DNA of 19,600 nucleotides from M3 sp964637445 (GTDB lineage: Bacteria; Bacteroidota; Bacteroidia; Bacteroidales; Muribaculaceae), in NCBI GenBank assembly GCA_964637445.1, contig CAZWWS010000047.1, positions 1-19,600 of the forward strand. The letters are read 5' to 3'. Position 1 is the first letter of the stretch. Each line of letters starts with the position of its first letter. The notes below the pieces were generated by a model. The model was not told where the DNA came from, did no database searches, and saw nothing but the letters and a program-made list of their open reading frames with translations. Positions 15,471 through 19,600 of the stretch are shown here, piece by piece. Position numbers and translations under genes: made by a program.

Positions 15471-16910
15471 TTATTTTTCTACTTTGTTGCGATGTTGATA
15501 GTCGTGGTAGTATCCTACTTCAACGTTTTCGAGCACGGCTATAGCGTCGTCGGTTAGAGCTGACAGGCTGAAATATTTGGTAAGCAGGTAAGATGCCACA
15601 CCATATTTGTCAAGGCCCATGAGTCGAGCTGAGAGTGAGGGAGCTATTTCGCCCGGAATTCCCACTTGGTGCAGTCCGACCACACCTTGCTCGGCTTCGC
15701 CTGTACGCACCAGAATGATGTTGGTGGTTCCTACGCCACGATTGGTGAGATATTGTCCTTGAATTTCGACCTTGTCGCTTGGAATGATGGGCACTCCTCG
15801 CCATAGAATCACTATAGTACCAAATAGTTCGGTGGTGACAGGTGGCACACCGCGCCATGTGCATTCGCGCTCAAATGCGGCTATTGCACGAGGATGGGCA
15901 ATGAAGAATGCCGGATTTTTCCAAACCAAAGATAGCAGTTCGTCTAAGTCGTCGGGGGTTGGAGCACCATATCGAGTGGAGATGCGATATCCCGGGTCGA
16001 CGCTTGCGAGCAGTCCGAAGCGCTTGTTGTTGATTAATTCCCATTCTTGGCGCTCTTTGATACTCTCGATGCTTAAGCGTAGTTGCTGTTCGAGTTGATT
16101 GAATGGATTGTTGTAGAGATCGCTGACGCGAGTGTGGACACGCACTACTGTCTGTAGCGTGTTGAGCGAATATTCCGTGGGATTTTCTTCGTAGTCGATG
16201 TAGGTCTCAGGAATGATATTGTCCTCTTCGTGTCCGCTCACTAAGTCGATATGCTTTTCGCCGTGGATGTTGACGGTGGCTTTGAGTCGAAGGTGCTCGT
16301 CGACGGCGCGCTGGAACTGTTCGCGGAAATCGGGTACTTCCTTGATGATATTCTCCAGTTCGTTGCTTTGCAAGGTAAAGAATATACCGGGGGTGATGCT
16401 GCGCACTGTCACGCTCGATGGGCTGTCGGTGAGCAGATCGGCTTCGCCGAAATATTCACCTTCGCTAAGCAGAGCGATGCGCAATTCTTCGCCGTGGATG
16501 CCTTTGCTTATCACTTCGGCTTGTCCGCTTGCGACGATAAAGAATTTCTGACGGTCTTTGCCTTCTTGTATCAGGTAGTTGCCTAATTCCACTTCTTCGA
16601 CAATAAAGCGTTTTGCAATGCGGCGCACTACATCTTCATCGATGTGGGAAAATACCGGAATACCTCTAAGACTCTTGGCTTGAAAGCTTGGCACACCATC
16701 AAAATATTCGATAGCAACGCGCTCGGCTTTTTTAAGCTCTACTTTGGTGCGATTGACACGATAAGTGCCGCTTTCTACTTGTACCCAAGGTAGAAGTTTG
16801 AGAAGAAGACGAGGAGTAATCGACCCCATTTGGGGAGGTGTCTTGGTGGTATTAGCTAACTTGCGAGCTGTAGCAGTGGTGACGCTGCGTTGTAGATTGT
16901 TTTCTGCCAT
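15471..16910 (-). CDS. Family 2B encapsulin shell protein with cyclic-nucleotide-binding domain
   Basis: This 479-residue protein combines an HK97-fold encapsulin shell with a Crp-like cyclic-nucleotide-binding domain (CNBD). The N-terminal arm (ATARKLANTTKTPPQM, ITPRLLLKLLPWVQVESGTYRVN, about 15-53) is like SrpI, the Family 2 shell of Synechococcus. The CNBD is inserted at about 82-200 (GNYLIQEG, FGEADLLTDSP), after the likely E-loop start. The rest (about 245-479) is the shell body: NPFNQLEQQLRLSIESIKERQEWELINN, FGLLASVDPGYRI, WKNPAFFIAHPRAIAAFERECTWRG split over 330-354, ILWRGVPIIPSDK, and LTKYFSLSALTDDAIAVLENVEVG. There is no helix-turn-helix, so it is not a Crp regulator. In the CNBD the arginine that normally grips the cyclic phosphate appears to be serine (about S165). 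Many copies should form a protein compartment around the desulfurase encoded next. Confidence 0.93.
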   Translation of the reverse strand: MAENNLQRSVTTATARKLANTTKTPPQMGSITPRLLLKLLPWVQVESGTYRVNRTKVELKKAERVAIEYFDGVPSFQAKSLRGIPVFSHIDEDVVRRIAKRFIVEEVELGNYLIQEGKDRQKFFIVASGQAEVISKGIHGEELRIALLSEGEYFGEADLLTDSPSSVTVRSITPGIFFTLQSNELENIIKEVPDFREQFQRAVDEHLRLKATVNIHGEKHIDLVSGHEEDNIIPETYIDYEENPTEYSLNTLQTVVRVHTRVSDLYNNPFNQLEQQLRLSIESIKERQEWELINNKRFGLLASVDPGYRISTRYGAPTPDDLDELLSLVWKNPAFFIAHPRAIAAFERECTWRGVPPVTTELFGTIVILWRGVPIIPSDKVEIQGQYLTNRGVGTTNIILVRTGEAEQGVVGLHQVGIPGEIAPSLSARLMGLDKYGVASYLLTKYFSLSALTDDAIAVLENVEVGYYHDYQHRNKVEK

Positions 16911-16929
16911 AATTATAATATGTTTTGAA

Positions 16930-17340
16930 TTATTTATGTTCTATTATTTCCAGTTGTAATTTCTCGACAACTCCGTTTTTTATGCTGAACGCATTGAGTA
17001 TGGGTAGGTCGGAGGCGAGCGATAGGATTAAATAAGCTATCGCGGGGTCAAATGCAAGTCGGATGTCCTCTTGGGATGGACGCGAGGGTGATGATGGGTG
17101 ACTATGCCAGTTGGCCACGATCTGAAGCCCGTTTTTACGTGCGTGTTTTACGGCTGCAAATTGTTCATGGGGCTGGAATGAGAAATGCTCCGGACTGTGG
17201 TCGGCATTGGTCATTGGATAGTTGACTGTGATGGTGTCATTATTTCCCAAGAGATAGCCGCACGCTTCGTCGGGGAGCTGAGAGGAGGCTTGTAGGACTA
17301 TTTGGTCGAAAACGTCTCGTAGGATTTTCATAATCATCAT
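16930..17340 (-). CDS. JAMM/MPN+ metalloprotease, Mec+-like
   Basis: This protein of 136 residues (starts at 17340, 17337 or 17331 are possible) is a minimal JAMM zinc isopeptidase. The zinc and catalytic residues are all there: E25 in PDEACGYLLG and the JAMM motif H79-S-H81 ... S89 ... D92 in WHSHPSSPSRPSQED. Its closest functional relative by context is Mec+ of Mycobacterium, which releases cysteine from the CysO carrier. Related JAMM enzymes next to ThiS-like carriers trim residues after the Gly-Gly end. Either or both jobs fit here, because the operon carrier ends in GGGQ. The start overlaps the TusA-like stop by 4 bp, so it is translationally coupled. Confidence 0.92.
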   Translation of the reverse strand: MMIMKILRDVFDQIVLQASSQLPDEACGYLLGNNDTITVNYPMTNADHSPEHFSFQPHEQFAAVKHARKNGLQIVANWHSHPSSPSRPSQEDIRLAFDPAIAYLILSLASDLPILNAFSIKNGVVEKLQLEIIEHK

Positions 17341-17558
17341 TTTTCGATTGTGACTTTGTGGATGTCGCCTTCTACGTGCTCGATAGAAAGCACTTTGTAG
17401 CCTTGCTCAGTGGCGCTACGGGGGACGTTATCGAGCGGTTCTCCCTCTCTGAGAAGTACTTCGAGAGTGTCGCCCGGGGCTATCTGAGCGAGTCGGAGTT
17501 TGGTGCGAACGAATGTCATCGGGCAGTGTTCGTTGGAGATGTCTAATGTATATGTCAT
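17337..17558 (-). CDS. TusA/SirA-like sulfur-relay protein
   Basis: This 73-residue protein has the TusA-like two-layer fold pattern. The sulfur-accepting cysteine is C12 in SNEHCPMTFVRTKLRL, and the conserved GDTLEVLLREGEPLDNVPR segment follows. In classical TusA the motif is CPxP; here it is CPMT, with the second proline lost. Such proteins carry persulfide sulfur between a desulfurase and later acceptors. With a desulfurase and a DsrE-like protein in the same operon, a sulfur-relay job is likely. The partners are inferred. Confidence 0.9.
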   Translation of the reverse strand: MTYTLDISNEHCPMTFVRTKLRLAQIAPGDTLEVLLREGEPLDNVPRSATEQGYKVLSIEHVEGDIHKVTIEK

Positions 17559-17584
17559 GTTGAGTTATTCTTTTTTTTGGTTTC

Positions 17585-18085
17585 TTAAATAAATAGCGTT
17601 TGTCCGCCATCAGATAGCTTCAGGAAGGAAGCGACTCCGAGTATATCTTTCACTTGGGGGATGAGGTCACTTTTTTGCAAGCCGAGTATATGTAGTGCCA
17701 TTTCGCAAGCATATAGGTTTACATCTAATGCTATGGCAGCGTCGACAAGTTCTTCGAGAGTGGCCACATTGTTTTTGCGCATGAGATGGCGAAATATTTT
17801 CGGCCCAATGCCTAAAAAATTGAAGCGACTGTTTGGGGCAACTTTGATGCCTCCCATCATATAGCCGAATATTTTTGGGAGAAAACCTTTGCCGATGAAG
17901 CTCCTGCCTCGCTTGTCCTTTATGGCGTCAAGCCCCCAAAAGGTAAAAAATACGTTTACCTGATAGCCTACGGCAGCTGCACCGGTGGCTAAAGTGAAGA
18001 CGGCAGTCAGCTTGTCGAAGTCGCCACTAAAAGCGATAATCGAAAGTTTTTTCGGCTTGGAGACGATGTCGTTGAGGGTATTCAT
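17585..18085 (-). CDS. DsrE/DsrF-like (DsrE2) sulfur-relay protein
   Basis: From the ATG at 18085 (5 bp after the E1 gene) it has 166 residues; an upstream start would overlap the E1 gene by about 90 bp. The N-terminal LSIIAFSGDFDKLTAVFTLA and AAVGYQVNVFFTFWGLDAIK are typical of DsrE2-type proteins, as is the NLYACEMALHILGL segment with the conserved cysteine C127. A hydrophobic glycine-rich middle part (about 62-100, KIFGYMMGG) may help membrane or protein contacts. DsrE proteins carry sulfur as a persulfide or modulate sulfur transfer, often next to TusA, as here. Confidence 0.88.
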   Translation of the reverse strand: MNTLNDIVSKPKKLSIIAFSGDFDKLTAVFTLATGAAAVGYQVNVFFTFWGLDAIKDKRGRSFIGKGFLPKIFGYMMGGIKVAPNSRFNFLGIGPKIFRHLMRKNNVATLEELVDAAIALDVNLYACEMALHILGLQKSDLIPQVKDILGVASFLKLSDGGQTLFI

Positions 18086-18090
18086 TCGGA

Positions 18091-18906
18091 TTATGATTTG
18101 TGAGGTTTGAGTTCGCAGGTTGGTTGCTCGTAGTCGATAAGAGTGGTCACTGATGGATTGCTTCCACATAGCGGGCAAGAGTCATGACGAGCCACATTTA
18201 TGCGACGGAATGCCATTGTTTTGGCATTGAATGTCAGAAGACGATTTGTGAGTAGTTCGCCCACGCCGGTGAGATATTTCAATGTTTCGGCCGCTTGTAT
18301 CGTGCCCAGCATACCGGCGATAGCTCCCAGCACTCCTGCTTGCGAACAGGTGGGTACGGCTCCGGCCGGCGGTGGAGAGTTGAACATGCATCGATAGCAT
18401 GCTGTGCCGGGGAGATGGGTGAATGTTTGCCCTTCAAACCGAAGGATTCCTCCATGAGAAAATGGTTTTCCTGCCATCACACAAGCATCGTTGATGAGAA
18501 ATTTAACAGGGAAATTGTCTGTTCCGTCGACTATGAAGTCGTAGTCCCTGAAGATGTCGGCGGCGTTGTCGGCCATCAGAAACTCTTTGTAGGTGTTGAC
18601 TTTGACATTCGGGTTGATAAGTGCGATTTTCTCCTTGGCAGAGTCGGCTTTGTAGCGTCCTACATCGGGGGTGAAATGTATTATTTGGCGCTGAAGATTG
18701 GAGAGGTCGACGGTGTCGCCATCGATGATGCCGATGGTGCCTACGCCGGCGGCAGCCAAATACAAAGCCACCGGAGCGCCAAGGCCACCGGCTCCCACAA
18801 TCAACACTTTGCCTTGTCTGATTTTTTCTTGCCCCTCTACCCCTACATCTTGCAATAAGATGTGACGACTGTAGCGGTTTAGTTCTTCTTCGCTGAAATC
18901 TAACAT
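18091..18906 (-). CDS. ThiF/MoeB-type E1 adenylating enzyme for the sulfur carrier
   Basis: From the ATG at 18906 (one base after the carrier stop) it has 271 residues. It should use ATP to adenylate the Gly-Gly end of the carrier so that sulfur can be put on as a thiocarboxylate. Visible parts are RYSRHILLQDVG at the start, the nucleotide loop GAGGLGAP (38-45), NLQRQ with R73, GTDNF (128-132), the cysteine region PTCSQAGVLG with C187, and two zinc CxxC pairs, C170/C173 and C244/C247. There is no C-terminal rhodanese domain, so sulfur must come from a partner. No molybdopterin or thiamine genes are near, so a cysteine-pathway role is more likely than MoeB or ThiF proper. Confidence 0.92.
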   Translation of the reverse strand: MLDFSEEELNRYSRHILLQDVGVEGQEKIRQGKVLIVGAGGLGAPVALYLAAAGVGTIGIIDGDTVDLSNLQRQIIHFTPDVGRYKADSAKEKIALINPNVKVNTYKEFLMADNAADIFRDYDFIVDGTDNFPVKFLINDACVMAGKPFSHGGILRFEGQTFTHLPGTACYRCMFNSPPPAGAVPTCSQAGVLGAIAGMLGTIQAAETLKYLTGVGELLTNRLLTFNAKTMAFRRINVARHDSCPLCGSNPSVTTLIDYEQPTCELKPHKS

Positions 18907-18907
18907 A

Positions 18908-19117
18908 CTATTGTCCTCCCCCCATGAAGTAAAGAAATTCGACTTCGTCGCCATCGGTCAATAGCTTAGTCTTAAACTCGTTTCGGTCGAGGAATTCCTC
19001 GTTAACTTGCACCGACACCATGTCGGGTTGCGCAACGGAATTTTTTCTGATTAGATCTTCTACGGTGATAGGGGTTTCTACCTCTTGAACTTCACCATTT
19101 ACAATAATTTTTGCCAT
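18908..19117 (-). CDS. ThiS/MoaD/CysO-like sulfur-carrier protein with GGGQ tail
   Basis: This 69-residue ubiquitin-fold carrier has the pattern of ThiS (MAKIIVNGEVQEVET, TVEDLIRKN, VSVQVNEEFLDRNEF, LLTDGDEVEFLYFMGGGQ). Its end is unusual: carriers normally stop at Gly-Gly, but here a glutamine follows before the TAG. It would have to be trimmed by a protease before the E1 can adenylate it, and a JAMM protease gene lies three genes on. The neighbours (cysteine synthase before, E1 after) support a CysO-type role in cysteine synthesis. The start ATG at 19117 is the only reasonable one. Confidence 0.92.
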   Translation of the reverse strand: MAKIIVNGEVQEVETPITVEDLIRKNSVAQPDMVSVQVNEEFLDRNEFKTKLLTDGDEVEFLYFMGGGQ

Positions 19118-19139
19118 TATTTCTTGTGTTTAAGATGAG

Positions 19140-19160
19140 CCACAAATATGTTATTTGTGG
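19140..19160. other. Hairpin at the cysteine synthase/carrier junction
   Basis: CCACAAATA (19140-19148) and TATTTGTGG (19152-19160) are exact reverse complements around a 3-nt loop. The stop codon of the cysteine synthase (19151-19153) lies in it. No T-run follows on the minus strand, so it looks more like an RNA processing or stability element within the operon than a terminator. Confidence 0.5.
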
Positions 19161-19600
19161 TTGTATAATAGAGTGGAGAGGTATCTTTCGCCAGTGTCGG
19201 GAAGTATGACGACAATTGTTTTTCCGGCATTCTCGGGGCGTTGAGCTACTTCGATAGCCGCATGGAGAGATGCTCCTGATGAAATGCCGGCGAGCACACC
19301 CTCGGTGCGAGCAAGCAAACGACCGGATGCGAACGCTTCATCACTTTTGATGCGAATAATCTCATCATATACTTTGGGGTTGAGCACCTTTGGTATAAAT
19401 CCGGCTCCGATGCCTTGTAGCTTGTGGGGCCCGGACTTTCCGCCTGAAAGTACGGGCGAGTCGGATGGCTCAACGGCAATCACTTTCAATTTAGGATTTA
19501 ATTTTTTGAGGGTTTCGCCCGCACCGGTAATAGTTCCACCTGTGCCTACTCCGGCAATGAAAATATCGACTTTGCCGTCGGTGTCGTCCCAAATTTCATA
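19151..19600 (-). CDS. Second cysteine synthase (CysK/CysM-type), 5' end outside window
   Basis: The reading frame is open to the window edge, so only the C-terminal 149 residues are seen; a start inside the window would be false. It shows GVGTGGTITGAGE for phosphate binding, GPHKLQGIGAGFIP, ISSGASLHAAIEVAQ and ILPDTGERYLSTLLY, all cysteine synthase marks. It resembles but differs at many positions from the cysK at 12841-13788. As the gene just before the sulfur carrier, it may use carrier thiocarboxylate as sulfur donor, as mycobacterial CysM does with CysO. The PLP lysine region is not visible. Confidence 0.93.
   Translation of the reverse strand, partial: YEIWDDTDGKVDIFIAGVGTGGTITGAGETLKKLNPKLKVIAVEPSDSPVLSGGKSGPHKLQGIGAGFIPKVLNPKVYDEIIRIKSDEAFASGRLLARTEGVLAGISSGASLHAAIEVAQRPENAGKTIVVILPDTGERYLSTLLYNHK

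Noticed and set aside
15471..16910. Reading the CNBD protein as a Crp/Fnr transcription factor
   Set aside because: There is no helix-turn-helix; the flanks match the SrpI-type encapsulin shell and a desulfurase follows.
18091..19117. Thiamine (ThiS/ThiF) or molybdopterin (MoaD/MoeB) synthesis genes
   Set aside because: No thiG, thiH, thiE, moaA or moaE is near, and the neighbours are cysteine synthase and a JAMM protease, which point to cysteine synthesis.
19151..19489. Complete 112-residue protein starting at 19489
   Set aside because: The start would be a TTG inside a cysteine synthase whose frame stays open to the window edge; it is a partial gene.
1..19600. CRISPR array, insertion sequence or prophage
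   Set aside because: No spaced direct repeats, transposase, integrase or phage structural gene is visible; encapsulins share the HK97 fold with capsids but no other phage gene is near.

Overview
The window looks like chromosomal DNA of a Bacteroidales bacterium, possibly Muribaculaceae-like. The order-level call rests on several promoters of the Bacteroidetes type (TTTG-N19/20-TAnnTTTG), the near absence of Shine-Dalgarno sequences, and families typical of the order (BspA-type LRR protein, DUF6056-like membrane protein, XRE-cupin beside an acyl-CoA synthetase). The family-level placement is a guess.

Left part (1-7290): a degenerate tRNA-Val(UAC) with its own consensus promoter; a minus-strand pair coding for a CHASE2-like membrane protein and a small exported protein; a divergent membrane glycosyltransferase 2; a tRNA-Asp with promoter and terminator; a BspA-type leucine-rich repeat protein; and a minus-strand operon trmD - DUF6056-like membrane protein - small membrane-anchored protein.

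Middle part (7480-12160): a plus-strand run of XRE-cupin regulator, acyl-CoA synthetase, proB and proA (the first two steps of proline synthesis from glutamate). It ends in a perfect 24-bp hairpin, and the GC skew of the plus strand changes sign at that point.

Right part (12165-19600): all genes are on the minus strand and nearly all concern sulfur. In transcription order: a second cysteine synthase (5' end outside the window), a ThiS/CysO-like sulfur carrier ending in GGGQ, a MoeB/ThiF-type E1, a DsrE-like protein, a TusA-like protein, a Mec+-like JAMM metalloprotease, a Family 2B encapsulin shell protein carrying a cyclic-nucleotide-binding domain, and a SufS-type cysteine desulfurase with a roughly 105-residue N-terminal extension. 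A terminator follows, then a separate cysK-luxR unit with its own promoter and a palindromic operator-like site.

The main discovery is this operon. It joins a desulfurase encapsulin (shell plus probable cargo) to a complete thiocarboxylate cysteine-synthesis module (cysteine synthase, carrier, E1, JAMM protease) and two sulfur-relay proteins. One half takes sulfur from cysteine inside a protein shell. The other half can load sulfur on a carrier protein and turn it back into cysteine. Sulfur storage, or controlled cycling between cysteine and a persulfide/thiocarboxylate pool, is the natural hypothesis; the combined function is inferred, not shown.
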